Counted from the first letter of the stretch, positions 14,018 to 27,604 are shown. The stretch: 64,000 nucleotides of DNA from Hemibagrus wyckioides (GCF_019097595.1 NC_080712.1:19306146-19370145), one strand, 5' to 3'. Numbers and translations: made by a program. Notes: a model not told the origin generated them from the letters alone.

Positions 14018-14250
14018 ACAGTGTCTGATGTGCATCCAGTGCTAGGATGTGAGTCCACTGGCAGATTTGCAAGTCAGTTTGTTAATTTTAAAACCAGCAT
14101 ATTTTTTGTTGACCCTTGGGCCAAAAAAAATGTCATGCAAAAAAATGTCTTGCTCAGGGGCCCAGCAATGGCAGCTTGGTGGACCCAGGACTCACAACCA
14201 TCTTATCAGTAAGCCAACACCAAAAAGCTACCACATCCCAATTAAGTCAA
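14018..14250 (-). repeat. tRNA-derived SINE fragment, antisense
   Basis: The plus strand carries 'ttgctcaggggcccagcaat', 'ggcagcttggtggacccagg' and 'actcacaaccatcttatcag'. This is the reverse complement of the tRNA-like head of the SINE seen at 57,235-57,480 and matches the fragment at 32,460-32,640. The open frames over it are shadows. Confidence 0.5.
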
Positions 14251-14254
14251 GATT

Positions 14255-15265
14255 AATAGATCAATATAATAAAGAACCCTATAAACCATAGGTGATGCAC
14301 CTGATATAATGCATTTCATTTGTAATCAGTATTATTACACATTAAGTATAAAATTATTTCTCTAATTAAACTACTCTGACACACATATATTCATTTTGCT
14401 AATAATATTTCATTTTACAAAGATTTATTCAAAAAGAAAAAAATATATATTTTAATCCAAACCCTTCAACTGCCTGTTTCCTTTGATTATTTTCATTTCA
14501 TATTTCTTTGAAAATCACAAAGACTTTACAATGCATTATGGGTAGCTCATTCTCTCCTTAAAGACTTAACACCTTTTTGGCACCCACACAGTCTGTTATG
14601 ATTTTGAGAATCCTGCCTTTGACTATGCTCGTTTAGAGCCAGTTTAGATTGCTATCTCTAAACAAAGTGGCTGTGTACTTTCTGCTTTTTCTCTGCCTTT
14701 GATGGAGAAAAACCCACAGGCGTTGTGAAAGAGAGAGATTGCTATTTGATAGATCTGGTGCATTTGTAAGGAAGAGTAGAATAAAATTAAGATGCCAAAT
14801 AAAGAAGTCCTAAGTTGATATTAGACTATCTAGTGTGCTGTACTACAAGCCAAAGTGCTTTAACAAATATGAGTTAAGAGTTGTGTACTTATGCAACCAG
14901 GTTGTTTATTTTTATTTGTTTTATATTTTTATTTGTTTTTTCCCTTAAATTATTTGTTTGAAAAGATATCTAAAAAAAAAACATATTTAAAAAAAATGAC
15001 CATATTTATCTTTGTTTCATTTTTCATAAAAAAATTAAAAAAAAACATGCCATTTTAACAGAGGTGTGTAGACTTTTACTTACTTAAATATAAAATGAAG
15101 TGTTAATGAAGATGAAGAGTTAGGCCTAATTGCGAACTAATAAAGTGTATAAATAAACTATGATGTGAGTCACATGAATTCGTGCATGAACAAAGACAGC
15201 TTTAAGTACATATTAACATATTTTTATGTTTGAATATGTGTTAATGTATTAAATGTTGACATGTA
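14255..15265. other. Intergenic, nothing recognised
   Basis: Very AT-rich, with poly-A and poly-T runs around 14,960-15,050. No exons or named repeats recognised. Confidence 0.4.
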
Positions 15266-15271
15266 CATGTT

Positions 15272-15402
15272 AAGGCCCTGCGATGGACTGGCGACCTGAG
15301 TGCCTTTCGCCCTATGTGTGCTGGGATAGGCTCCAGCAGACCCCCGTGATCCTAATTAGGAATAAAGCGGGTATAGATAATGGATGGATGGATGGATGTA
15401 CA
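15272..15402 (+). repeat. L2/CR1-type retroposon 3' tail ending in (GGAT)n
   Basis: The stretch 'ctgcgatggactggcgacct', 'tgctgggataggctccagca' and 'attaggaataaagcgggtat', followed by 'atggatggatggatg', is the typical 3' end shared by fish L2-like LINEs and their SINEs. Only the tail is present, so this is a 5'-truncated insertion. Confidence 0.7.
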
Positions 15403-15990
15403 TGTTAATGTATTAAATAATGTGTAAGGAGTAAACTCAAGCAAACATGCCTATAAGAAAGTAAGCAAATGTGCATCCTTTTAAATGGCTGATATAATTT
15501 GCCATATGCAGGTGTGTACACAAACATCAATGGATGGCAACAAATTCCTTTCACAATTTATATTCATCCTCTTTATTAAACATAGAAAGACACACAAATA
15601 ATAAAAATCAATAATATAATTCCCTGCCTACTTCTCCTCTAATCCCATTGTAGTACTAGTATGTGCTCTGTGTGGCCCACATGGGTGAAATCAATACAGC
15701 AACATTTTTTTATTTAGCATTTATTCATTTAGATATTATTATCGACCTAACATTCTAACATTCAAAATTTGTTTTCTAAAAGATTATTTTCAGGTGTTTT
15801 TTTCTGGAGCATATTTAATTGAGTTTATTCCTATGTGTTAATTAATACATTAACTAACAAATATGCATTAACTTTTACATGAATTCAAAAGACCCACATT
15901 CATACGACTGAACTCACTAGGCTCACATTATAAATAAGGTTAGATCTTCATTAGTTTATGATAAGTACATGCCATAATCATTAGTTCATT
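15403..15990. other. Intergenic, nothing recognised
   Basis: AT-rich sequence leading into the hairpin element. Parts of it may belong to the same MITE, because TTAAT/ATTAA motifs recur, but I could not define boundaries. Confidence 0.3.
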
Positions 15991-15997
15991 TGTAAGC

Positions 15998-16107
15998 ATT
16001 AATTCAGGTAGTGGTACTGACCTTTAATATTCACTATAGTTTTAACTTACTATAGTGAATATTAAAGGTCAGTACCACTTTAAAATAACACTACTACCTG
16101 AATTAAT
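15998..16107. repeat. Perfect inverted repeat (MITE-like hairpin)
   Basis: Positions 16010-16040 and 16049-16079 are exact reverse complements (31 bp) separated by an 8-base loop. An outer pair, 15998-16012 and 16093-16107, is also an exact 15-bp inverted repeat. The right flank carries 13 extra bases between inner and outer arms (16080-16092). Such a structure is typical of a miniature inverted-repeat transposable element. A hairpin RNA cannot be excluded from sequence alone. Confidence 0.85.
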
Positions 16108-16210
16108 AGTACTTGTAGTTCTTATACAAGACTGATCTGGTAATAGAGTTGAAGGTGAGTTAAATCATTGAGCAATTGTGTTTTATTTCTTTTCTGATCT
16201 AGCAATTGAT

Positions 16211-16214
16211 CTGA

Positions 16215-16258
<44 letters not shown>

Positions 16259-16260
16259 AA

Positions 16261-16307
<47 letters not shown>
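16211..16307 (+). repeat. (GAAA)n microsatellite
   Basis: About 95 bases of nearly perfect GAAA tetranucleotide repeat with one interruption near 16260. Confidence 0.95.
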
Positions 16308-16309
16308 GT

Positions 16310-19300
16310 TTGTAGTTTATCAGAAAAAGGTGAGGATTGAAAAAAAGGACACTTTTGGTTTTTTTATTGACATCCTAAAATCTATTTAATTGTTAACCCT
16401 TTCAAAAAAATAGGCTTATTTTGTTACCATGCCTTTAAGGCTTTTGGAAACACCTTGAAAATTTTAAATGAATTCTTTTCTTTCTTTTTTTTCAACCCAA
16501 AGTCATTTCAAAGCTGTGTAATGAATCTGTGCTTGCAGTAGGCAGCATTGCCTAGAATAGAATTTTCATCCCAGTCATCTAATCATATTTCAGTCAAGCT
16601 GCTCTGAATGGAGCTGAACAAACTCAGAGCTCTACAAATCCCTGGAAAGTCCTGCAAGAGCATCCCTCAGACAAAGCCATGAAGAAACTGTATGTGTGTA
16701 GCAGTTATAGATTTAAATGAAGTTGTTTTAAATAATTTATATTTCATTAATTTGTAGTTGTTAAAAAATGATAGTGGGATATTACTGAGCATGTTGCCAA
16801 AGGATTGACAGTGTCAGTAAGGTTTTGCTGAACACCTTCTTGGAGCTTCAGTTTTTGTGTTTGACTGGCCTCAGGCAAATTTCATGTCACTCTGTTTCAT
16901 TCTTCTTTACTGTCACTCAGAATGGTATCAGCAGCTTCTTGCTTTCTAATACTTGCAATAGACAACAAGCAAGCAAACAAATAAATAATTAGTTACTTAT
17001 AACTAATAATAATAAGACACTAATAATAATAAGACACTGATATTCCTAAGACAACAAATGAACTTGGGTACGAACAAAAATACAGAATAATGAAGATTTT
17101 GCATGATGCATATGCGTAAACTTCTACTCCTATAAGCATAGAAATATACATATTAGGCATACAAATACATATGGGCATGCTAATATTGTTCTGACTATTG
17201 TTCAGCACTACACATTTGTGCATAGCTTGATGTGACACCTGAAAGAAGAATGTTCTCCTTAAGCATGTCCCTGAAAATAAAGTAGCCCTACACTTATTTT
17301 CAGAAATGCAAAACAAAGTAATATAAAACATGTAATGTGAATATAGTATATAACATTTACATTTACATGTACACCAACAGATACTGCAAATATGTGTTGA
17401 TTACTTGTATTGTCTTTAAGTGACAGAATTGTTTAAACTTTGACCAAAATTCTAATATGTTAGCAAATTCAGCTAAAGGTTAGAATGGAGATAAAGCCAT
17501 TATTGCATAGTCAAAATGGCAGTGGAAAAGAAAAAAGATTGCATGAGGTCTAGAATAGGTAACATTAATGTCAATAGGTATGTGAAAATTATTGCAATCC
17601 GCTCATGTCCCCAACACATCTCACAATTCTAAGCCTAGTCTATCTTCAATAACACTGGTGAATCACAAAGTCCAGTTCTTTCTCCAAACTTTTTCTACAA
17701 TTCTTGCTGATCTTACACTTTTGTAAATAAATACTTCCCATTTCTTTTGCTGCAGCCAAACTCATTAAAGTTTGCTCATTAGAGCTGTAAAGGTGTTTGA
17801 GATGATAGAAGTGCACCAAAAATGCGACTACATAACCCACTACCAAAACAAACCAATGACTAATGTTTAGCTTTTAGCATGAAAAATATTCTCATTTCTC
17901 TAACAAAACAACAAAACAGAAGTTCTCAGTAGGCTGTGAATCTGTGGTTCTGGTCTGTTCTGTCAACTGGGTGATGATAAATTTACCAAAACCACACAAT
18001 GTATTCAGCCAAAAACAAGCCTTTTTATGAAGAATTACTAAAACTAAATGCCTGCCTGCACCATGAAATTATCAATGAAATGAGACCAATCATCAGTGAA
18101 AAGTAAACAGCATGGGTTCTTGTTAGAAACATTGAAGTCATCCATCAGGATAACTTATTTCCCCAAATCACTGAGTCAGCATATCATAAGCTGTTAATAA
18201 ATGCTGTGCAGACACATTATTATGAGGAAAAGGTCTTACTTGCTAAACTCTTGCCTGTTTTATTTATGTGTTGGATATTTTAGGTTTTCAAGAAAGCATA
18301 GACAAGTTTTACATTGGCCAGTTCTAAAAAGCAGTAATGAATTGTATTGCTGTGGTAAGTATCTGCTCCAGTGATTAATGTTCAGCCACAAAAAAAGGTC
18401 ATGAAATGTAATTTGCAATAATTACTACACTTAACATAATGACTTTGCCTCTAAATGAGCGTAAAGTGCTTAATAATGAACCACTGAGGTTTAAAGAGCC
18501 AACAGTGCAGCATTATGGACCAGAGGGAACAAGTGGTTTTGAAATTCATGAGAAACTAATGTGAAATGGAGAAACAAACTTCGCAAATGAATTAATGAAT
18601 CCTTTGAAGACCTGGAATGAAACTCAAAGGGAAGAAAGCAGTGACCATCTGCTATCTTACCTCTTACAGTTAGGATTTGGATAAAACAGTTCAATTTAAT
18701 TTACTTGAACATGGACGTTCAAAGTCTGAATCGCCCCACAAATACAACTCCCACACATCTGTCTGAGTTGCGCATGAAGTCTGTGTTTATATACATGGTC
18801 TGAATACCATTGTGGACAACCTCCTCACTAAACATACTTCAACCAACTCTCAATACAGCCCTGTCTGATTAGTGCAAAGTTGTTGCATCAGAGATTGCAA
18901 AAGAAAAATCTCAGGTCAAAGTTTTATTCACTACATCACTGGCAACAGAGAAGGTGCAAGAGCACAGCAGGGACTATTTGGGACCATCAGCAAATAAACA
19001 AAAAACATTTTTAGCACTGTAACAGTACTTTAAATAATTTGTAGGTTTGCTGATTGCCTCACTGCTCATCAGTACATGCTGAACAAAAAAGGCTGTCTTC
19101 ATGCACATTGAGGCAGATGTTGAAGTAATTATCCAATTAAAAGTCCAAGAAATCTGACAGTACTCTCTAACTGAATTATTTATAGGAATAGGAGGAATTG
19201 TGCAGTAAGAACAATTATTCTGTGTTTTACATGGAGAGATTAATCACGGGCAAAAGAGCAATCACTTGCAAATGACAGCAAGGGTGATGACAGTAATACT

Positions 19301-19505
19301 GAACAGAGTTCTTCAAACGCAGATGCAGATGAGAGCACTTTCTTTTTACTTGTGTTTTACTGAGCAAAAAAAGGTTGCAGAATTCAGATATTTTATGTAT
19401 ATGAGTATTTTTATTTTTATTATTTTTATGTGCAATGCTCATTCTGTATCTGGAGAAATGCAAACATTTTCACCAACATAATTAATGTCAGATTATTAAT
19501 GTCAT
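16310..19505. other. Intergenic, nothing recognised
   Basis: AT-rich DNA with small chance open frames (for example 17020-17331 minus). No exon signature or repeat family recognised apart from scattered short simple repeats. Confidence 0.4.
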
Positions 19506-19507
19506 TA

Positions 19508-19925
19508 TTCATGTCAGAGCTCTTGGCAGACAGAAGTGAGACCTGATGTGGTCTGTTGTAGCCCAACCACCTCAAGGTTAGACGTGTTGTGCATTCTGAG
19601 ATGCTTTCCTGCTCACCACAATAGTACAGAGTGGTTATCTGAGTCTGTAGCCTTTGTGTCAGCTCGAAACCACTCTGACAATTCTCCATTCACTTGTCTC
19701 ATCAACAAGCCATTTCTGTTGCAGAAATGACGAATGTTTTTTCATTAATACTCCATTCTGGGTAAACTCTAGAGACATGAAACTGTTGTACATGAAAATC
19801 CCACGAGATCATCAGGTATAGAAATACTCAAACCTGTCTGGCACCAGCAAACATACCACAGCCAAAATCAACAAGATCACAATTTTTTCCCTCATTCTGA
19901 TGGTTGATGTGAATATTACCCAAAA
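19508..19925 (-). mobile_element. Tc1-like remnant, family A
   Basis: The minus strand carries transposase fragments 'ITTLYYCGEQESISECTT', 'LRWLGYNRPHQVSLLSAK' and, further 5', the GARQVGLSIS-like segment near 19830. These match the family A copies at 5598, 35165, 46990 and 62660. The frame is broken and no catalytic domain is left. The left end of the copy abuts a (TA)n run. Confidence 0.7.
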
Positions 19926-19937
19926 CTACTGGCTGTA

Positions 19938-20006
<69 letters not shown>
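19938..20006. repeat. (TA)n microsatellite
   Basis: About 68 bases of uninterrupted TA dinucleotide, sitting between two DNA transposon remnants. This fits expansion at a TA target site. Confidence 0.95.
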
Positions 20007-20009
<3 letters not shown>

Positions 20010-20011
<2 letters not shown>

Positions 20012-20780
20012 CTCTGGAACAAAATAAGAGACCACTACAAAATAATCAGTTTCTTATGTTTTTTTCTTACAGGTTCATGTATTGGTGAGATGAACAGTTT
20101 TGTTTCATTTTTTGTGAACTGCTGACAATATTTCTCCTAAATTCAAAATATAACTATTGTTATTTAGAGTGTATATTTAAAGGAAATGACAACACATCAA
20201 AATAACCCAAGATCATGCAGTATTTGCAGAGCTTTAATAACTCAAATAAAACAAAATGCAAATAATTTGTAAACAAACTGTGTTAATGCTTTGGCTAAAT
20301 AACATTAAGAAATCAGTATTTGGTGGAATAAGCCCTATTTGCATGTGTTTTGGCTCCATGCTCTCCACCAGTTTTTCACCCCCCTAACATTTCTTTCAGC
20401 GCGTTCTTCAATCCGCAGACCGCAGCAAGGATCAGAGGATGTGTGTGTGTGTGTGTGTGTATACGCACATGTGCAATACAGTAGAATGCTGTAAAAACTT
20501 TACCATCCTACCCTGGTAGTCAAACGTTTATTTTATTTTATTTATTTATTTTTCATTTTTCACTATTATAACCTCATTGGGGTCAGAGCCCCCCTTAAAT
20601 GAAAATCCTAGAATCGCCCCTGCTGTTGGGTAACTTTATACCACTCTTTTTGCAAAAAAGCAAACAGTTTAGCTGTGCTTGATGGTTTGTGACCAGCCAT
20701 CTTCCTCTTGATGACATTCCAGAGGTTCAAATCTGGAGATTGGGCAGTGGTCTCTTATTTTTTTCCAGATCTGTATATAT
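20010..20780 (+). mobile_element. Tc1-like non-autonomous element with a nested insertion
   Basis: The left end 'cagctctggaacaaaataag' and the right end 'tcttattttttccagatctg' are inverted copies of the terminal sequence of a very common fish element ('...aataagagaccac'). Internal markers are 'agtatttggtggaataagcc' and 'tcttcctcttgatgacattc'. The element is interrupted at about 20380-20625 by unrelated sequence, after which the original text resumes ('ctgttgggtaactttatacc'). Confidence 0.65.
20380..20627 (-). mobile_element. Nested DNA-transposon fragment, possibly hAT-like
   Basis: This block splits the element at 20010-20780. Its right edge, read on the minus strand, begins 'caggggcgattctaggattt', which resembles hAT-type termini. 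No matching left terminus is visible, so it is truncated or deleted. It also holds a (GT)n run at 20441-20461. Confidence 0.35.
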
Positions 20781-20789
20781 ATTCCGTAA

Positions 20790-21314
20790 GTGTAGCTAGA
20801 GGCTACTGAAAAGACTTTACAAAAAATGGTTCAGGGAGCTTGCAGAAGGGTGTAAAGAAGTACATAAGCTCTACAGCATGCACAGCATTTTGCAAAAATG
20901 CATTAATATTTTTTTTATATTATGCCCCCACAAAATGTCAACTTTGAGTGACAGACTTTAATTTGGGACAAACATAAACATTCTTCTACCCTCTCAAACT
21001 TTTAATAAAGCATACTTTGTTATAAAAGTTCACCTATGCCCCTTTCCAAAAGCTAATTGATTATTAGAGGTAGGCAGAGCAGGCTGGACTTCATCAGTAC
21101 ACCAACAATGTTTTTATTATACACTTTTACAAAGAAAGAGCAGTGGAACTCTCAGCTTGTATGGAATCTCTATTGCTTTATCTTGCCAATACATTGTCCC
21201 ATTAAACTGAAGTTCCAAGAAGTACCCTTCAGAAATTAACTATAAACAAGTGCTCTATACTTTTAGTGTTTGCTTTTATACTTTTCTGGAGAGACTACTA
21301 AGTTTTTATATGTA

Positions 21315-21367
<53 letters not shown>

Positions 21368-22570
21368 CCTCACTCACTCACTCACGCACTCAACCAATAT
21401 ACTCACTCTTTACATGCCCTATAGACCATGGTAAATTTTTACCATGATGTACATTTGCTTGTTTATAGCTCTCACTGACATTTTTCTGCACTTTTAAAAG
21501 CATGTAGTTTAAGAACAAATTGGCAAAAGAATAGTTGCTAAAGATTAGTGACTAGAGATTTCTAGTTCAATATTATGTCAGTTAGCAAGGACATGATGAT
21601 GAATTTTAATTAAATTAACATTTCTCCAGACCCCACTCTAAAGCAGTCAGAAATAAACCACGTCTAATATATTAGTACATACACTGTCATTGTAATAGAT
21701 CCATTTGGACAAATACCTAATAACCTGAAAAGTAATGTACCTAGAAAGAAAAACAAAAAAAGACATAGTGTTGATAGATTATTAAGTGCCAGACAGCTAA
21801 TAAAGTGAGACAGGAAAATGAATGGCAACTTTTTTCTGTCACTATGGAATCATGTTTCTGTGGAAGACGAGCTTATCTGATTCACACAAATAACACAAAA
21901 AAGTTGATCGTCATGGTATTGAGAAACTGACAAGCTCTTGATCCTGAACTCTTTTCATAAACCTTAAAGGAACATACCTACTTCTGTTACAAGGCACTAT
22001 CACATGAAACAAAAAATGTTTTTACTTAACTTTTAGTAATTATTTCCCCATTTCATCACAGATGACTTACCTTGACACTATTACCTTCAGAATGTCTTCC
22101 AAAAGCCGACAAGGAGTAAGCTTTTCTGCTTGTCTTGTCCAACCCTGAGAGACAAGCCAATTACTTTGATTAGAACAAACATTGTTCTAGAATTTGATTA
22201 AGCACAACACATTGCCCTTTCAAGGACTCCCTACAGCTTCTTCCGTTGCATCAGTGGCAGCTCTGCCCAAAACCTTGACAGGCTAAATCCTTCCAACTAA
22301 GCTCTTAAACATTATGCATCTATTAACTCATTGTGCTTGTTTCAGAAGTAGTGATTTGAAATTTGCAGCCCCTTTAACATGAAATCTTCATATGAGACCA
22401 ATGCTTATTCTTCCATTTGATACACCCCATGTAATCACTAGTGAGGGGAGGTCACCTACAGAAAAGCCTTCCATAATATTTATATGCTGGAGGACGCTAT
22501 ATAGATGAAACGGCATAGTGCTGTATAGGTAATGAGATATATAAAAACATAGAAATGTCAATTTTGATCA
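20790..22570. other. Intergenic with a (CT)n microsatellite
   Basis: Contains a (CT)n tract at about 21318-21368 that decays into CACT repeats. The rest is AT-rich and unrecognised; 21,830-22,340 lacks simple repeats. Confidence 0.5.
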
Positions 22571-22577
22571 TGTTATA

Positions 22578-22860
22578 GCTCAAATATTCACTCAATCACT
22601 CACACTCTCACACACTTCAGTAACCGCTTATCATGCTTGTCATGTATCCTATCCTGGGAACATTTGACAAGACATGGGAATGCACCCTGAATTTGATGCG
22701 ACTCTATCACAGGGAACCACACACACACACACACACACACACTTATTACTTATTCACATGTAGGAGCAATTTATCTTATTCAGTCTGCTGGAATGTTTTT
22801 TGGGGGTTTTTTTAGGAGGGAGAAAACCAGAGAACCCAGAGGAACTACTGAAAATATTGC
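22578..22860 (+). repeat. Interspersed fish repeat fragment with internal (CA)n
   Basis: The order 'taaccgcttatcatgcttgt', 'tgcaccctgaatttgatgcg', (CA)n at 22720-22742, 'gtaggagcaatttatcttat' and 'gaaaaccagagaacccagag' matches, piece by piece, the copy at 38,042-38,340. It is a family of non-coding repeats found throughout fish genomes. Confidence 0.5.
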
Positions 22861-22864
22861 ACCG

Positions 22865-25800
22865 ATTATCCACACAGACTGTAACCAAAATAAATACAAA
22901 GTAAAGGGAAAATTGAACAAGTTCACTAATTCCCAATTGCTGGTCATAAATTTATAAACCTGTTGTGTTTGTGCTTGTGTCAAAATTTATTAGACAGAAA
23001 ATCATGGGCTGTTCTATATCACAGGCAATGTTGTCTCTTTCATATTTTTGTTTTCACTCTGCATGTGAGCTCACTGAAGTTTAATAACAATGACTCATTA
23101 ATGACTTCTTGTGCCACTTTCCAAGAATTCATTTATTAAGACAATTAAATCAGCCTTTACAGGTTTTTTTTACTACATAAAATGATAAAAACCTCACCAT
23201 TGTCTCCATTTTCTCAGGTACAACCAATCAATACAACCACAACACCACCTTGCTTCGAAAAGTATATATTTACAAGGACTGATTTTTGGTGTTCTCTCCC
23301 TCGTGTTTGGTATATTAGTGTTTGTAGAAAACACAAAGTCTTGATAGCATCAGAAAGGCAACTTTTTGTAAAATATACATTAATAATGGAGCATTACTTT
23401 CTTTGAATAATGAGTATTGAGCTTAAGATCATATTTTTGTGTTGCATTTTCCCTGAAATTTGCTGCCACTGTTCTTTATTCAGTGTTTGTACATTTATTA
23501 TCAATGCACAGCCACAATAAATACTATCAATTTAGCTTCAATAAAGTATGTTAGAAAGCCAGGATAATCTGTATTTAAGATGTTTTTCTCTGAGCTGTTA
23601 CACTGCATCTACAGATCATTTGGCTGAGGGACAAAGAGGTACCTCAGAACCTTCTTCCACTGAAAGATTATTCCCACATACAATATATTCCACAAGCTGC
23701 TCTATACACTTCATTTTTTTCATTTATGAAGAGTTATCTTCCTTATGTCAATTACCAGGACTGTAACCTTCCATTAGATAGTTAGATCCCATGTTATTGA
23801 TCCTATCGATCTCATTATTGATCCCATGAGGGAAATTCTTGGTCTGCTATCAATTCCCCGAATGCAGTGGTAAATTGTGACTTATATCTAGGACCACAAT
23901 TTAGGACACAAATGTCAAAAATTAGGAAAAAAATATGACAGTATGAAAATGTCCTATAGCCTACACATAAAACATTGTGTATACACTTATTTTGAAATGA
24001 ACCACAAAAAAGAGAAGAGGGGCAAAATCAAGGTATTTTCCTTCTAACGTTATTGTGTATGAGAGTGTGAGCTTGGTAATCTTGCATTCAGATTGGAATT
24101 AAATAAAATTTAATTAAAGGTATATAAATAATTTAGGTAAACTGTTAGTTAGATAGCCTTGATATAATCTCTCACATTTTCTTTTGAGGAGTAAATTGGC
24201 ACCATAAAAGTTACCATAGTAAGTGCCATAGAACAAGATTATACAGCATTTATACAGATTCCACCAAACCCACTGTTTTTTTGTGGAAGTCAATGGAGTT
24301 TAGAGAGTTGTAGGGTATTCATAGAATTCTCCAGCTGCTAGATGAACACAGACAACCTGCAACTTCAACATTTAAATTTTTTATTAATATATCTTTTGTT
24401 TAAGTATATTTTCTAGGAAACAAGTCTGAACCTAATTCACACTAATTAGCTAACTTAACTGAAAATATGTTAATTTGATGGCATTTGGGAATTTAAAGCC
24501 AATGTAGATATATAATCAAACAAATTTAACATAAATTAAAACAACTAATCACTGTTTACTCTACTTGTTTATTTATGACTGTTTTTGCATGGCAAGGCTT
24601 AGTGGTGCAGCAGATTAGCAGTGCAATTAGCTCATAAATGCTGGAGAACACGAAGTGCAACATGCTGTTATGCAAATTAGTGAAAAGATTTAGGTATGTA
24701 CTGATTTTTCACACAATGCAGCACGCTTAGACTTAAGCAAAGGACATGTAATGATGAATTAATGCATTATTATTCAGATCTCAGTGTTATCTAAGGACAT
24801 ATGCACTGGGGGAAACTTGCCCAAAAGAGAGATGTGTCAATGTTGAACTTGAAGATAAGTCAACACTTACACGAAACTGCATTCATTTCAGTGTCACTAT
24901 CTGACTATTTGTTGTAACAACAAGAACACCCATTTCTATTTAAATTATTTGTATCCAAGAACTACTGAAAGCCATTTAGGGCAAATATAGAATATGTAAC
25001 ATAACATTACAAAATAAATAATCATGGATTATCAAAATATCTTCAGCAACCACAAAAACAGTGAAGTTGTTTTATACCTAAGCTTCTTGCATTCTGTATG
25101 ACATCTGAATAGTATGATTAAGAGAAAACTAAAGACAAGAAAACTCTACCTTAGATCAGAGTACAATGTGCAGGAACAGAAGGAGACATAAGATGGTAAC
25201 CTACTACTACAACAAAAATGCTTGAACACCTGCCAATTTCAGTTATGATGAAGAATGTATAAGTAAAGAAGGAACAGTGGAAGCTCTGTGGGCTAGCAAT
25301 CCATATCAATATGACTGGAATCAAAGTTAATTTGCTTCAAAGGCATAGTATGCTTATGTTCATTTTTATTTCTGTCTAAAAACATACACCTACTGAACAT
25401 ACACAAAAACACATAGTTTGTCTTATATTTTTAAAGTCATCACACACTGAGGTTGGCAGTGCAAATTCAAGCTATTCAAGACCACTATTACCTGAAGAAA
25501 AATCCTACATATCAATCAAAGCCTCACCTTCAGTGCACCAAAAGTGCTGATAATTAAAACTGTCTGCACTTGAGCTCAAAATAAAAATACCCGATGGCAT
25601 AACATTATGAAAGCTGTCAAGAGATTTTTATGCAGTCAGTTAAAGAAGCCCCCCTCCAGCACTAGTTGTTAACAGTCCATCCTGTATGGCTTTGGTTCAT
25701 GATATTAAAGCTATTCAATCAATCCAGTTACAAGCCTTTCACAGGAATACCATGCAATAACTTGATGGTTAACCTTGGAAAATCTGGCAGGTGATGGGTA

Positions 25801-25960
25801 ATCTTGCATCATATCACTGCATGTAACTTCTCCCACCCCCTATATTTTCATTTTGTGTCAACTTCAGCTGTTCTATTAAACACAAGTTTTATAAATGTTT
25901 AGTTGTTTTTATGACACTTTAACTCATTTGGAAGAATCAGAACCTTCTTTGGGCCTCTTG

Positions 25961-26001
<41 letters not shown>

Positions 26002-27200
26002 CTTTGTATATTCTTTATTTAGACTTCTTTATAGTGTTGAATTGCTAACTGGCCATCACTCGGGTTTACTACAAATGATTGTGCAATTTTATGTTTTCTG
26101 ATGGATAAGCATCTGCAAACGTTCAATACTACATTAAGAAACAACAGCCAGTTACATATAGTAAACAAATATGGTGATGTTTTGATATTTAATCAGGAAG
26201 CAACTGTAAAAAAAACCTACAAAAAAAAACTTTGGCTTTTGGCCATGATCTCTCTCTCATTCTGTTCTTACATTCTTCCTTAATGGCAGAGCAAGGGTTA
26301 TTGGGGGATTTGTCTCAGACTCTTTAGGATTCAGATTCATTAAGTTGAAAAGCTCAGGGATGATTATAGGTCTTCTTTTTGTTGATTTAAAATGGCAAAT
26401 TAAGTAATGATTTAAATTTCAACAACTTTCAACTTTATTACATTTTTATTATAACATGCCAAAATTAAGTGAACTAAGTCTCTATATAAATATTCTCATA
26501 CTTACACCACGATAGGTTTTTGAACTTTTTATATTGTGTCTAAATGAGAAACAAGGGCTTCAGGATAACAAACTATTTAAGAAATTCTTATCTCACATTC
26601 AGGAGTGATAAATTTAAGATCTCTTTATTTCTAGGAAGCAGAATAATTCATACACTACCTGCCTGAGGTTAATCGGTGAACTTTACCACCATAATTAGCT
26701 GCTTTGAAGCTTTTTCTTGATGGATTCATTCAAGATAAGGCTACAAAATAACCAGCTATCTACCTACCTCAGGGACCAGAATAACTACAAACCAATCTAA
26801 AACAAGAATGCATGATCATAATCTCAAATTCAGTTAGGATCATGCATGTATATGTTAAAAAATAAATGCAAAAAAGGAACAGCAGTGGATTCTTACTTTG
26901 ATCTTAACAGACATTGCAAATGCTTAGAAATCAATGATAAATCAGATAGAACAGGTGCAAATGGATTTAAAAGAGAACTCTAATATATATTGCATTCCTG
27001 ACACAGTTAATGCTGCACCTGAGCTGAATATTCACATGTAGTTTTGAAGCGTGACATGCACAGCTAGAGGGCAAACAGAGTCTGAGAGATAAATTAGATA
27101 TTTCAGGAGGGAAAATATCTAGTTTGAATAGATGATCCCAGTTCTGATAAGTGCATTTACCTGTCAAAATTCAGCAGATACTGCATATTTTCAGTGAAGC
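22865..27200. other. Intergenic with a (GT)n microsatellite
   Basis: AT-rich DNA. A (GT)n tract lies at 25972-26000. A piece near 23,780-23,850 ('ttgatcccatgagggaaatt') may be a retroposon tail fragment. No exon recognised. Confidence 0.4.
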
Positions 27201-27269
27201 TGAAAACATGAGCTCCTGCCAGCTTCCACACCTGTTCACAGGTTGTCCTTCCTTGAACCACTTTTGGAT

Positions 27270-27600
27270 GCTAATTGGTATTCCTTAATAGCTGTCGCAT
27301 CTTTCAGCTTGATAATGCTGCTATACTGCAAAAATTGTTCAGAAATGGATTAAGGAACATTCGACAAACAATTGAAAAAAAGTTCAAAGTGTTGACTTGG
27401 TCTCCAAATTCACCAGATCTCAATCTGTTCCATGGAGGACCCACCTCACAATTTAGGGGACATAAATGATCTACTGCAAATGTATCGGTGCCAGATACCA
27501 CAGCAAACCTGTACAGAGTCCATGCCTTGTCAGGTCAGAGTGGCATGGGTCAGTGTGTTTGGTGGCTCTACAGAATATTAATGTAAAAACGACATTTTAA
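27270..27600 (+). mobile_element. 3' part of a Tc1-like transposase, family B
   Basis: Plus-strand frames give 'FQLDNAAILQKLF' (DNAP-H region) at about 27305-27345 and 'KVLTWSPNSPDLNLF' (PNSPDLNPIE region) at about 27387-27430, then C-terminal sequence in another frame. This is the 3' half of the family whose ends are seen at 50,643-51,138. It is truncated at the 5' side and frameshifted. Confidence 0.6.
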
Positions 27601-27604
27601 TTAA

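Noticed and set aside
16211..16307. CRISPR-like tandem array
   Set aside because: A simple GAAA microsatellite with no spacers; the genome is vertebrate.
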